A DNA stretch of 12,265 nt from Pseudomonadales bacterium (GTDB lineage: Bacteria; Pseudomonadota; Gammaproteobacteria; Pseudomonadales; Pseudohongiellaceae). This document shows positions 5,974-12,265 of this stretch, one piece after another (position 1 is the first letter of the stretch; the number at the start of each line of letters is the position of its first letter). A program made the translations under genes and the position numbers. The DNA lies in the NCBI GenBank assembly GCA_022360535.1, contig JAKSCP010000115.1, positions 1 to 12,265 of the forward strand, in the 5' to 3' direction. The notes below the pieces were generated by a model that saw nothing but the letters and a program-made list of their open reading frames with translations, was not told where the DNA came from and made no database searches.

Positions 5974-6507
5974 ATGAGTGGATTCGGGCAATTCGATGCG
6001 GGATACAACCGCCACGAAGATCGCATTTTATTGCGTATCACTAATGTTAACGGGGATGAGTTCAGGCTGTGGCTGACTCGGCGCCTGTGTGGTTCACTGC
6101 TAACCGACTTCAAGACCAAAACCAGTGCTTACCGCATCTCTATGCCTGACGCTATTACAGAATCTGCGACCACTGGATCTAACCACGACACTGTGCTCCG
6201 CGCCCAGCTGGAACAGCAGGCTGTGGTTGCTCAACAGGACTTCGGTTCCAAGTTCAAGCCAGGTGAAAACTTCCCACTTGGTGAACAGGGGCTGGTGGTA
6301 GAGAAAGTCAATTTGCAACCCAATGGCAAAGCGGAAGGTGTCCACGCCCTGAGTTTCCAGGATGCCAAAGGTAAGGGGATTACACTTGGAGTGACTGTAG
6401 AAATTTTCAACTCGATTTTCGAGGTCGTGGAGCGAGTTGTGCAGCAAACCCAGTGGAACCTCCCCGTAACGTCCAGTGATGTTCGACAGAGTAAGTTGCT
6501 GCAGTGA
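5974..6507 (+). CDS. Unknown 177-residue protein, last gene of the Zorya-like operon
   Basis: A 177-residue protein without signal peptide, membrane helix or cysteine motif. Its start is distinctive: R-H-E-D-R-I-L-L-R-I (13-22), a turn, then E-F-R-L-W-L-T-R-R (29-37), likely a beta-hairpin ending in a basic helix. The middle is Gln- and Ala-rich (VLRAQLEQQAVVAQQDF) and the end is beta-rich. The hairpin motif looks conserved and seems familiar from uncharacterised gammaproteobacterial proteins, but I cannot name the family. It starts 3 nt after the previous stop, so it is co-transcribed and probably translationally coupled. It could be part of the motor system, for example a cytoplasmic partner of the ZorA-like tail, or an older chromosomal gene behind which the operon lies. 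It converges on the NTF2-like gene with 6 nt between stop codons. Confidence 0.7.
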   Translation: MSGFGQFDAGYNRHEDRILLRITNVNGDEFRLWLTRRLCGSLLTDFKTKTSAYRISMPDAITESATTGSNHDTVLRAQLEQQAVVAQQDFGSKFKPGENFPLGEQGLVVEKVNLQPNGKAEGVHALSFQDAKGKGITLGVTVEIFNSIFEVVERVVQQTQWNLPVTSSDVRQSKLLQ

Positions 6508-6513
6508 ACAAGC

Positions 6514-6876
6514 TCAGTCTGCTGTTGGTGTTCCCTGGTGGAAGCGAATTTGCCACATCTCACCTTTTCGTTGCCAAAGAGACGTGCGCAAGGTAAAGCG
6601 ATGTGCATGCTCTGTAGCATGGTTCGAAGTATAGCTAAGTAGTACCAGGTCTTCGTTTAACGGGTTTAATTCAGGTTCGTTGACGGCAATTGGTGGCAGT
6701 TCACCTTCGTTTTCAAATTCAGCCATAATTTCCTGCCGTGAATAGCGAACGCCGCTACGACCGATTTCATAGAAGTCTGGATGCAACAGTTGCTCCATAC
6801 GCTCACGATTGCGGCGAGTGCTGGTTAAGTGCATCTCCTGTTCGAGAGCGAGAATTTCTTCGAGAGTTGTCGTCAT
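6514..6876 (-). CDS. NTF2-like / DUF4440 (SnoaL-like) protein
   Basis: A 120-residue protein of the NTF2-like cone fold, DUF4440 type. It opens with the helical EILALEQEMHLTSTRRNRERMEQLLHPDFYEIGRSG (residues 7-42, interrupted by short turns), followed by YSRQEIMAEF (45-54) and ends with strands LVLLSYTSNH, HRFTLRTSLWQRKGEMWQIRFHQGTP. The L-x-P-D-F-x-E-x-G-x-S-G pattern with S-R-x-E-I downstream is typical of bacterial DUF4440 proteins, which act as small enzymes or binding proteins of mostly unknown substrate. It begins 6 nt after the stop of the VOC gene on the same strand, so the two are co-transcribed. The fold is well supported; the substrate is unknown. Confidence 0.8.
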   Translation of the reverse strand: MTTTLEEILALEQEMHLTSTRRNRERMEQLLHPDFYEIGRSGVRYSRQEIMAEFENEGELPPIAVNEPELNPLNEDLVLLSYTSNHATEHAHRFTLRTSLWQRKGEMWQIRFHQGTPTAD

Positions 6877-6882
6877 CAGCGC

Positions 6883-7251
6883 CTAGCCATTGGGATGTTG
6901 TGTGAAAGACACCACGCTGCCATCTGGATCTTTGCACCAGGCGATTTTTGCGCCATCTGGCGTAGTCCATATCCCTTTGCCATCTTGTTGGATAAATTCA
7001 TAGCGCTCGAAGGTGACGCCTTTCTCCAGCAGTGTCGCGACAGTAGATTCCATGTCGTCGATGATGAAGCCCAGACTGGTATAAGGTGGAGCAACGACTT
7101 TCTCAACTTTTTGAATTCGTAGCATGACACCATCCACGTCGAAAACCAGCGCGAAAGGTGAGTCCTCCACAAAACGTAAGCCGAGTTTTTCTTCATAGAA
7201 TTCACGACTGGCTTCCGTGTTGGCCGTCGCGGCGAGTTGCATAGCTTGCAT
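6883..7251 (-). CDS. VOC superfamily (glyoxalase/bleomycin-resistance-like) protein
   Basis: A 122-residue single-domain vicinal-oxygen-chelate protein. Two beta-alpha-beta-beta-beta halves are visible: EASREFYEEKLGLRFVEDS (13-31) with LVFDVDGVMLRI (35-46), then LGFIIDDMESTVATLLEKGV (60-79) ending in WTTPDGAKIAWCKDPDGSVVSFTQ. The end motif DPDGS is typical, but the glutamate that normally follows as a metal ligand (in an xLExx strand) is replaced in VVSFTQ, and the N-terminal strand lacks the usual histidine. It may therefore be non-catalytic or a binding protein. A good ribosome site (AAGGAG, 7259-7264) lies 7 nt before the ATG. It follows the M20 peptidase gene by 40 nt and precedes the NTF2-like gene by 6 nt. 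Confidence 0.84.
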   Translation of the reverse strand: MQAMQLAATANTEASREFYEEKLGLRFVEDSPFALVFDVDGVMLRIQKVEKVVAPPYTSLGFIIDDMESTVATLLEKGVTFERYEFIQQDGKGIWTTPDGAKIAWCKDPDGSVVSFTQHPNG

Positions 7252-7262
7252 GGTCTAACTCC

Positions 7263-7281
7263 TTCCCAGTGAAGCTGGGAA
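7263..7281. repeat. Hairpin between peptidase and VOC genes
   Basis: TTCCCAG-tgaag-CTGGGAA: perfect 7-bp arms with a 5-nt loop, directly upstream of and touching the AAGGAG ribosome site of the VOC gene. In the mRNA it could modulate VOC translation or protect the downstream segment after cleavage. No T-run follows, so it is not a terminator. Confidence 0.35.
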
Positions 7282-7291
7282 CTTGCAGCGC

Positions 7292-8608
7292 TTAAGAGTC
7301 TCGCTCTTCCAGTGCTGGTTCGCTGACTCCGGCGATACCGGCCAGAGTGAGAATATTGAGTAAGACAGACTGCGGACCCAAATGAGAATCGGTAGGAATA
7401 AACCACTCACCGGGAGAGTGGGCACCACCACCATCACCGCCGCCAGCAATAGTGATGGCCGGGATGTCCATGGACATCGGTACGTTTGAGTCTGTGCTGG
7501 ATATTCCCGGACCCTGAATCGCAATGTCCAGGTGGTCGAAGGCTAATGCGGCGACTTGCACGATCGGGCTCGACAATGGTGTTCTTCCCACTGGTCGATC
7601 TCCAATCAGCACGAATTCCACGCTGATAAGGTCGCTGCGCCAGCGGGAATTTTCCTCGGCTACCGCTGCCAGTGCTGCTTGTTTTGCGTCTCGTTCCAGT
7701 AATGCCAGTGACCCGCTGTCATTTGAGCGCATATCGATGGCAAATGTGGCGTCAGCGGCAATGGAATTGACCGAGGTGCCGCCGGTTACCGTACCTACTG
7801 TGAATGTGGTTTTCGGGAATTGGGGTGTCTGTAATTCGGAAATCTTCGCAATGGCTCTGCCCATAGCATGAATTGCACTGGGTAGGCCAAAAGCTCCAAA
7901 CGAGTGGCCACCAGGACCAGTGAAACGAAATTCGAAGCGACGGCTGCCAGTGCCGCCGGTAGTAATTCGTTGCTGTCTAACACCATCAACCGAGATGAAC
8001 CCATCAATTTCTGGATGATCCCTGAACAGGGCTTTCACTCCTCTTAAGTCGCCGCGGCCTTCTTCACCAACATTGCCGGAAAACATGATATCCGCCGTGG
8101 TTTCGATGCCGCTTTGGTTAAGAGCATCGATAACCGACAGCAGAGCGGCCAATCCCCGCGTGTCATCGCCAATGCCCGGTGCGTAGTAGCGTCCGTCTTC
8201 GAAGCGAACCGTTGTATCGATGTCGGGGGGAAACACAGTATCCAGGTGAGCAGCAATCAGCAGCGTGGGACCATTGCCGGTGCCTTCTCGAATGGCAACC
8301 ACGTTTCCTTCTTCATCAATGTATGAATTCATGAGTCCGCGTGCGCGCAGTTGTTCCAGGTAATAAGTCGCACGCTGTTCTTCCTGGAAAGGGGGTGCAG
8401 GAATCTCCGTTATGCGGAGTTGCTCTTGTATATATTCCGGTTCCTGCGCCTCTATCAATTCCAAAGCCTGTTGTACTCGATCATCCGCTACTACTGAGGC
8501 AAATTTCCCTGCCACGTCGTCTGTTACTTCAATAAAGGACTGGGCAGTCTGCGCCAGCAGCGAACCGTTGAAGCAACAAAAAGCGATAATTAGGGTTAGT
8601 CGAAACAT
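7292..8608 (-). CDS. Secreted M20 family zinc metallopeptidase
   Basis: A 438-residue exported peptidase of the M20 family (ArgE/DapE/CPG2/PepT-like), which use two zinc ions to cut peptide or acyl-amino-acid bonds. A signal peptide (about 1-20, ending LLAQ) directs it to the periplasm. The zinc ligands and catalytic residues are all present: His121 and Asp123 in AAHLDTV, Asp148 in GIGDD, Glu182-Glu183 in GEEG (catalytic base and ligand), Asp208 in SVDG and His397 in GAHSPGEW. The dimerisation domain is marked by TGPGGHSFG (230-238). The length fits the family. The start ATG at 8608 gives a proper signal peptide although its ribosome site is only fair. It starts 15 nt after the stop of the DUF1232 gene and is probably co-transcribed with it. 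The substrate is unknown; export suggests scavenging of peptides. Confidence 0.9.
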   Translation of the reverse strand: MFRLTLIIAFCCFNGSLLAQTAQSFIEVTDDVAGKFASVVADDRVQQALELIEAQEPEYIQEQLRITEIPAPPFQEEQRATYYLEQLRARGLMNSYIDEEGNVVAIREGTGNGPTLLIAAHLDTVFPPDIDTTVRFEDGRYYAPGIGDDTRGLAALLSVIDALNQSGIETTADIMFSGNVGEEGRGDLRGVKALFRDHPEIDGFISVDGVRQQRITTGGTGSRRFEFRFTGPGGHSFGAFGLPSAIHAMGRAIAKISELQTPQFPKTTFTVGTVTGGTSVNSIAADATFAIDMRSNDSGSLALLERDAKQAALAAVAEENSRWRSDLISVEFVLIGDRPVGRTPLSSPIVQVAALAFDHLDIAIQGPGISSTDSNVPMSMDIPAITIAGGGDGGGAHSPGEWFIPTDSHLGPQSVLLNILTLAGIAGVSEPALEERDS

Positions 8609-8623
8609 ATTCGGTATGCCTGC

Positions 8624-9190
8624 TTAAATTAGACTCATACGCCAACCGCGGCCGCCACTGCGTAGCTTGCGCCGCTCACGCATGCGGGCATGGAGTAGCG
8701 CCCGTTTTTCGGCAATCCAGTCTTCGCGACCCACTTGTGTATCAAGACCGTGATTACGACGTCGATTTTCCTCGCCAATGCGAAATTGGCAAAACTCCTG
8801 ATACATGCGTATTTCGGTAGCCAGTTCTTGAATAACGATCTCGGCGTACATGGCGTCATCGAGAAAACCGATGCCGGGAATATGATCAGGGATGATATCT
8901 TCCGGGTCCACAAAATAGTAAAGCGCACAGCGAATACTATTACACTCCTCATCGGAGAGTTTCCACTCATCATCACGGATCATGTTGATCAGGATCTGCA
9001 ACTTTAGCAGTCGATCTGAAATGAACTGCGGAAGATCGATTTCCCTGGCTTTCTCAATAAGTGCGAAGGCGGTTTCTTCGACTTGGGCTGCCGTTTCAGC
9101 ATCATTGATTGCGAGCTTACCCTTATCGATACTGTCCTGAAAGCGATCCAGATCATCGTCACTGAGAGTGATGGTGATATCAACTGGCAT
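8624..9190 (-). CDS. YkvA/DUF1232 domain protein
   Basis: A 188-residue protein with a DUF1232 core: CALYYFVDPEDIIPD (88-102) and IPGIGFLDDAMYAEIV (104-119), where the P-x-D-x-I-P-D and G-x-L-D-D motifs define the family. Many DUF1232 proteins have helices long enough to enter the membrane, but this one is charged throughout and looks soluble or peripheral. It has an acidic N-terminal half, with SDDDLDRF (10-17), and a strongly basic end (RMRERRKLRSGGRGWR). Function is unknown for the family. The ATG at 9190 has only a weak ribosome site; an AT-rich stretch (about 9203-9225) just upstream could hold a promoter, but I cannot define one. It is followed after 15 nt by the M20 peptidase. Confidence 0.82.
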   Translation of the reverse strand: MPVDITITLSDDDLDRFQDSIDKGKLAINDAETAAQVEETAFALIEKAREIDLPQFISDRLLKLQILINMIRDDEWKLSDEECNSIRCALYYFVDPEDIIPDHIPGIGFLDDAMYAEIVIQELATEIRMYQEFCQFRIGEENRRRNHGLDTQVGREDWIAEKRALLHARMRERRKLRSGGRGWRMSLI

Positions 9191-9286
9191 GTTATGGGTC
9201 TCTATTCTTTTTATTAATTTATTAGGACGGGTTGGGATGCTGGTTGCGCTTTTTACTTATGCGCCTTGTCACTCACTTTCATCGGA

Positions 9287-9820
9287 TTAAGAGTTGCTGG
9301 CCAAGTGCTGCTCGATCGCATTTGCAGCCTCTTCTGCACTCAACCTGGTAGTATCAATTTGCAGATGTGCGTCTGGCAGAGCCGAAAAATCCAGTTGCCC
9401 CGCCTTCCGTAGTTGTTTATACAATTCCACGTCGCGAAGTTTGCCAAACTGCTCTCGCGTTGAGTTGGGCAGACGCCGTTCTACTTCCTCATCAGGACAG
9501 ACAAGTTCGATATACTGCACGGCTCCGTCATAATCTTCAATAATCTGCTGCAACCGAGGCAATAAGTCTTCCTGTACCGTTTTTTCCGGGTGGAAGGTGA
9601 AGATAAATGATTGCTGCGCCTGGGCTGCAGCGGCAAAGCTCTGCAGCCAAATATTCGCCCGCAGGTTGATGAAGTCGTCAGTTCCAAACTCAAACAGGGT
9701 GCTCACCAGATCTACGGTGAGGTGGTTATGGAACAGCGGTAATCCCAACTTTGAGCTTAAAAGCTCACCGATAGTGTGTTTGCCTGATGCGGCTGGTCCG
9801 TAGATGAATACAACTAACAT
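9287..9820 (-). CDS. P-loop kinase-like ATPase (shikimate kinase-like AAA_33 type)
   Basis: A 177-residue cytoplasmic P-loop NTPase. The start LVVFIYGPAASGKHTI holds a Walker A motif (G8-P-A-A-S-G-K14-H-T16), followed by LGLPLFHNHLTVDLV, the substrate-side region of small-molecule kinases related to shikimate, gluconate and chloramphenicol kinases. A central strand FIFTFHP and a lid-like basic stretch (ERRLPNSTREQFGKLRD) follow, and the end DAHLQIDTTRLSAEEAANAI matches the close of such kinases, where D-T-x2-L/R-S precedes a last helix. The full length is present. The substrate is unknown; a nucleotide, sugar or antibiotic are all possible. The ATG at 9820 has a weak ribosome site. It lies 97 nt from the upstream phosphodiesterase gene and 96 nt from the DUF1232 gene, on the same strand. 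Confidence 0.82.
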   Translation of the reverse strand: MLVVFIYGPAASGKHTIGELLSSKLGLPLFHNHLTVDLVSTLFEFGTDDFINLRANIWLQSFAAAAQAQQSFIFTFHPEKTVQEDLLPRLQQIIEDYDGAVQYIELVCPDEEVERRLPNSTREQFGKLRDVELYKQLRKAGQLDFSALPDAHLQIDTTRLSAEEAANAIEQHLASNS

Positions 9821-9917
9821 AGGTCGATTTTAAGCGAGATAGGAGCTGAACGAAATTCCTGTTGTCTTCGGGAATCCCGCAGGCATCGCGAAACTGGGTA
9901 GGGGGATGTGTTCTTGA

Positions 9918-11072
9918 TTACTGGCAGGACGCCGTGCGCACTGGATTGCAGCGGGCAATGACATTACCGGGGAGTTGTACTTGGTAAGGGCTGAAATCTG
10001 CGCGCGGTAGATAATAATCAGTAGAGATATACTGGGCGCCGGTAGCGAAAGCAGCTTCACGGCGGCTCGGATCATTCTCCCTGGCCTCGATGGTGTTCGC
10101 GTCGGCTCGGGTGCGCACAATAAAACCTGCTTTTACTGCTTTCTGAATGCGTTCGAAGGAACCAACCGGATCGTTGATTGTGAAATAGGCCGCATGGTCT
10201 GCTTCTTCGTTAACCGAATTGACGAAAATTGGCAGACCTTGCAATGATTTTTTGCCACGCATGTACATCTGCACCTTTTCGGGGCGTTCATCCATAGCGA
10301 AGAATACTCTGCCTCTTGCAGCATCCAGTGCAGGCCAACCCCCATTCAACACACCCTCACGTAAGCTTGGGTAATCACCGCGCACTTCATCGGGAGTGAT
10401 GAGGTCGCTGGGGTTGAACACAGAGAGAATCTCAGCGTCCAAATTTTCGTAGGCCGTTACCGTAAAATCCAATGCCGGAGTTACGCCGGGGTAGGCCGAA
10501 CCTCCCTCTTTTGCATTGAACATAATCAGGATAGGTACGTGCTGCGGATTCGCTTTTGACCACTCGCGAATTTCCTCCAGGCAGGCTATCCAGGTCATGC
10601 AGTTGGATCGCACATCAATATCCTGTGAGTGCAACACCTTGAAACCAGGAGCAGACAATTCGGACGCATCAAATGCAGACGTTCCTGGCTTACCCGCTGT
10701 CTGTTGCGGGAGTAAAGGTCGAGAGAAACGACCACCTTCAGGGTCGTAGAAAATATCGAGTTCGATTTGCCGCATACCCATGTCGAGTTGCTGAGTGAGC
10801 GGCAAATGGCTGTAGTCCAGTGTGAGCGCCGATCTTTCGTTATACCCGTGGATTAGTTCCAGTTCGGCAGGTGGAATCGCTAATTTGTAACTGTTGTGGG
10901 AGCCGATGGTCTGCAAGTCATTCATCTGCAAATGGCTGGCATCAATGGCGCATTGTCCTTCCAAAGCCACTGGGTCACTGCAGGACTGAGCTGCCACGTT
11001 GGTCAGCAAGGCGGCTCCAGCCGTTATGCTTAGTAACAGAAGTCTGGTGAGTAAAGAGTTGAATGTAGTCAT
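9918..11072 (-). CDS. Secreted Ca2+-dependent phosphoinositide phospholipase C-like protein
   Basis: A 384-residue exported protein of the PI-PLC-like TIM-barrel phosphodiesterases, closest to the Ca2+-dependent phosphoinositide-specific type (PI-PLC-C1). A signal peptide covers residues 1-29 (ending NVAAQ). Catalytic features: His59 in IGSHNSYK, the metal-binding Glu104 and Asp106 in RQIELDIFYD, and His148 in FKVLHSQDID. The barrel continues through HVPILIMFNAKEGG, VFFAMDE, GFIVRTRADANT and ATGAQYISTDYY, a typical closing strand. It would cleave phosphodiester bonds of inositol or glycerol lipids outside the inner membrane. The start is ATG 11072 because a strong GGGAGGAT site (11077-11084) stands 4-6 nt upstream; a GTG at 11096 in frame lacks one. 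It follows the CDP-alcohol phosphatidyltransferase by 71 nt that contain a long hairpin. Confidence 0.86.
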   Translation of the reverse strand: MTTFNSLLTRLLLLSITAGAALLTNVAAQSCSDPVALEGQCAIDASHLQMNDLQTIGSHNSYKLAIPPAELELIHGYNERSALTLDYSHLPLTQQLDMGMRQIELDIFYDPEGGRFSRPLLPQQTAGKPGTSAFDASELSAPGFKVLHSQDIDVRSNCMTWIACLEEIREWSKANPQHVPILIMFNAKEGGSAYPGVTPALDFTVTAYENLDAEILSVFNPSDLITPDEVRGDYPSLREGVLNGGWPALDAARGRVFFAMDERPEKVQMYMRGKKSLQGLPIFVNSVNEEADHAAYFTINDPVGSFERIQKAVKAGFIVRTRADANTIEARENDPSRREAAFATGAQYISTDYYLPRADFSPYQVQLPGNVIARCNPVRTASCQ

Positions 11073-11076
11073 GACA

Positions 11077-11084
11077 ATCCTCCC
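11077..11084 (-). promoter_or_regulatory. Strong ribosome binding site selecting the PLC-like start
   Basis: GGGAGGAT on the minus strand shortly before ATG 11072. It favours this start over the in-frame GTG at 11096, which lies upstream of the site itself. Confidence 0.65.
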
Positions 11085-11105
11085 CCAGGGGCTCACAGTC
11101 TAGAT

Positions 11106-11155
11106 CGGGAAAATGACGATATTGCGACAACTTGATGCAGGCGTCAGTTTTCCCG
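11106..11155. repeat. Long imperfect hairpin between phosphatidyltransferase and PLC-like genes
   Basis: CGGGAAAATGACG (11106-11118) pairs with CGTCAGTTTTCCCG (11142-11155), 13 base pairs with a single bulged base, around a 23-nt loop. The right arm contains the stop codon of the phosphatidyltransferase gene (11144-11146). In the mRNA it forms a strong stem starting at the end of that gene. No T-run follows on the minus strand, so it is more likely a stabilising or processing element than a full terminator. Confidence 0.5.
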
Positions 11156-11686
11156 GCTTTGGCGAAACGGTGCTATGCCTCGGTCTATGATCGACGCCAG
11201 GGTCGAAAGGATCAGTCCGTAGGCGAGAAATTCTGTTATCACATAGAGTAAGTAAGCGATCGCGTTGTTTGAGGCTAATCGGGCCAGGCAAATACCAAAC
11301 AGTGGAAAGAAGTACAAAACTCCGTTCCAACGTCCAAGAAAACTCATGCGTAATTCTTTCTGCCGAAACCACAGGTAGGAGTCCAGGACGTATTGGCTGA
11401 AGGCAACGACGATTGCGATTGGCAATACCCAGGGCAGCAAACCAGCCCAGGCTGCACCGGCTAAACCGCTGGTGACGAATAAGAAATCGGTCCCATGATC
11501 AAACAGCATGCCTTTTGGCGATGCCGAGCCTGTCGCACGTGCCACGATACCATCGAAATAATCAGTGATAACGGCGACTATTAATAGAAGCAGCAAGACC
11601 GAGGCGGACAGTAATTCCTCGACCGCGAGAGACCAGGCCACTGGCACAACCAGTAACAGCCTGATCGCGGTTAGCAGATTAGCCAT
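11144..11686 (-). CDS. CDP-alcohol phosphatidyltransferase family membrane enzyme
   Basis: A 180-residue integral membrane enzyme with the complete family signature D-x2-D-G-x2-A-R-x8-G-x3-D-x3-D: Asp42, Asp45, Gly46, Ala49, Arg50, Gly59, Asp63 and Asp67. These residues bind two metal ions and the CDP group to transfer a phosphatidyl group from a CDP-linked lipid to an alcohol. About six hydrophobic helices are visible (for example 7-20, 27-42, 68-82, 83-98, 118-135, 140-160). The acceptor (glycerol phosphate, inositol, inositol phosphate or another alcohol) cannot be read from the motif. Its ATG follows directly on the stop codon of the upstream membrane protein with no base between, so translation is coupled. 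A secreted PI-PLC-like enzyme lies downstream, which suggests but does not prove a role in inositol or other phospholipid metabolism. Confidence 0.88.
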   Translation of the reverse strand: MANLLTAIRLLLVVPVAWSLAVEELLSASVLLLLLIVAVITDYFDGIVARATGSASPKGMLFDHGTDFLFVTSGLAGAAWAGLLPWVLPIAIVVAFSQYVLDSYLWFRQKELRMSFLGRWNGVLYFFPLFGICLARLASNNAIAYLLYVITEFLAYGLILSTLASIIDRGIAPFRQSREN

Positions 11687-12265
11687 CTAGCCGAATAGTT
11701 CTCGTTGTGCGCGGCGCCAGAACACCAGACCAATGATGGCATTAAAGAGAATGAAGAAGTTATGCTGCACAAAGCCAAAAGCAGCCATCTGCCCTTCGTT
11801 TTCAGGAAACAGGATTACCCAGAATGTAATTGCTGCCGCACGCATTGGCGTTGGCACTGCTGCTGCAAAAAATATCACTGGGAGATAGGGCAGCAGAGTT
11901 AAGAACGACGCTTCCACTCCGAAGAAATTCAAAGCTGTGGTGTAGACGACCACAGCGGCCAGCAGGGCAGGTGAACGCAACACGAAAAACATAAAGTAGT
12001 GCCAGACCTTTGCGCGTCTGAACGCATGCAGTATTCGACGCTCTCTAAACTGATTGTTGGGTAAGATCTTGCCAGTAAAGTAAAGCAGCCAGACAATCAA
12101 AAAGATGGCGGCGCCACCACTGATGACTGGCATTAGTTGAAACACTTCCGGCAGATCACCTCCGCCAAAAGCAAAGCCGATTGAGGCCCAGATCAGCAGG
12201 TAGAAGATTTCGCAGAACATAATGAACAGCATCACCGAACCTACTTCCCAGCCAGGAATCTGGTC
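11687..12265 (-). CDS. Multi-spanning membrane protein, C-terminal part (cut by window edge)
   Basis: The frame stays open through the right edge (upstream residues include PGWEVGSV), so only the last 192 residues are seen and the true start lies outside; a GTG at 12235 would begin abruptly in a helix. Five or six hydrophobic segments are visible, with a basic cytoplasmic loop (NQFRERRILHAFRRAK) between the second and third. A distinctive end section contains VPTPMRAAAITFWVILFP, then NEGQMAAFGFVQHNFFI, and finishes WRRAQRELFG. The layout faintly recalls flippase-like or lysyl-phosphatidylglycerol-synthase membrane regions, but I cannot assign it. It is joined without a gap to the CDP-alcohol phosphatidyltransferase, pointing to a role in lipid synthesis or transport. 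Confidence 0.72.
   Translation of the reverse strand, partial: DQIPGWEVGSVMLFIMFCEIFYLLIWASIGFAFGGGDLPEVFQLMPVISGGAAIFLIVWLLYFTGKILPNNQFRERRILHAFRRAKVWHYFMFFVLRSPALLAAVVVYTTALNFFGVEASFLTLLPYLPVIFFAAAVPTPMRAAAITFWVILFPENEGQMAAFGFVQHNFFILFNAIIGLVFWRRAQRELFG

Noticed and set aside
6876..7406. A 176-residue minus-strand frame over the VOC gene
   Set aside because: It is in another frame of the VOC and peptidase genes, is Ser/Arg-rich and has no recognisable domain; the VOC protein in the overlapping frame is clear.
9222..9280. A GCGC-flanked T-rich stretch that looked like a terminator after the kinase-like gene
   Set aside because: The possible stem is only 4 bp with a long loop, too weak to support.
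1..12265. CRISPR arrays, tRNA genes, insertion-sequence ends or attachment repeats
   Set aside because: No spaced direct repeats, tRNA-like folds, transposase or integrase features were found by reading both strands.

Overview
The window is about 12.3 kb of moderate-GC DNA that reads like the chromosome of an aerobic, probably marine, gammaproteobacterium. This rests on the gene types (SURF1 cytochrome-oxidase assembly factor, secreted c-type cytochrome, paired DUF6644-type membrane proteins, secreted M20 peptidase, YkvA/DUF1232 protein), on the Shine-Dalgarno sites and on the dense gene packing. No rRNA, tRNA, insertion sequence, integrase or CRISPR array was seen, and no gene-free stretch exceeds 300 bases. 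The species cannot be named from this sequence.

Left block (1-3289). Reading leftward are the start of a secreted cytochrome c (cut by the window edge), a SURF1 protein with its own likely promoter, and two tandem paralogous four-helix membrane proteins of DUF6644 type. The first of the pair seems to start at a CTG codon placed 6 nt after a perfect AAGGAG. Diverging rightward is a secreted protein of unknown function with a conserved DGRPDFNGIW start.

Centre (3325-6507, rightward): the most interesting part. A tight four-gene operon begins with a MotA/TolQ-like three-helix channel protein carrying a roughly 295-residue helical tail (ZorA-like). It is followed, with an ATGA overlap, by a MotB/OmpA-like protein (ZorB-like). 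This is the motor core of Zorya-type anti-phage systems. Instead of the known partners (ZorC/ZorD, ZorE, or ZorF/ZorG) it is followed by a 210-residue protein with a possible zinc site (His-x3-Cys plus Cys-x2-Cys) and a 177-residue protein, neither of which I can assign. The operon may be an undescribed Zorya-like variant or a non-defence relative. A -35/-10 pair and a perfect 10-bp hairpin precede it.

Right block (6514-12265, all leftward). In transcription order from the right edge: the C-terminal part of a multi-spanning membrane protein; a CDP-alcohol phosphatidyltransferase starting directly at its stop codon; a secreted Ca2+-dependent PI-PLC-like phosphodiesterase; a P-loop kinase-like ATPase; a DUF1232 protein; a secreted M20 metallopeptidase; a VOC protein; and an NTF2-like protein. 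The first three could form a phospholipid or inositol-lipid module. The last four look like ordinary metabolic or accessory genes. The final gene converges on the Zorya-like operon with only 6 nt between the stop codons.
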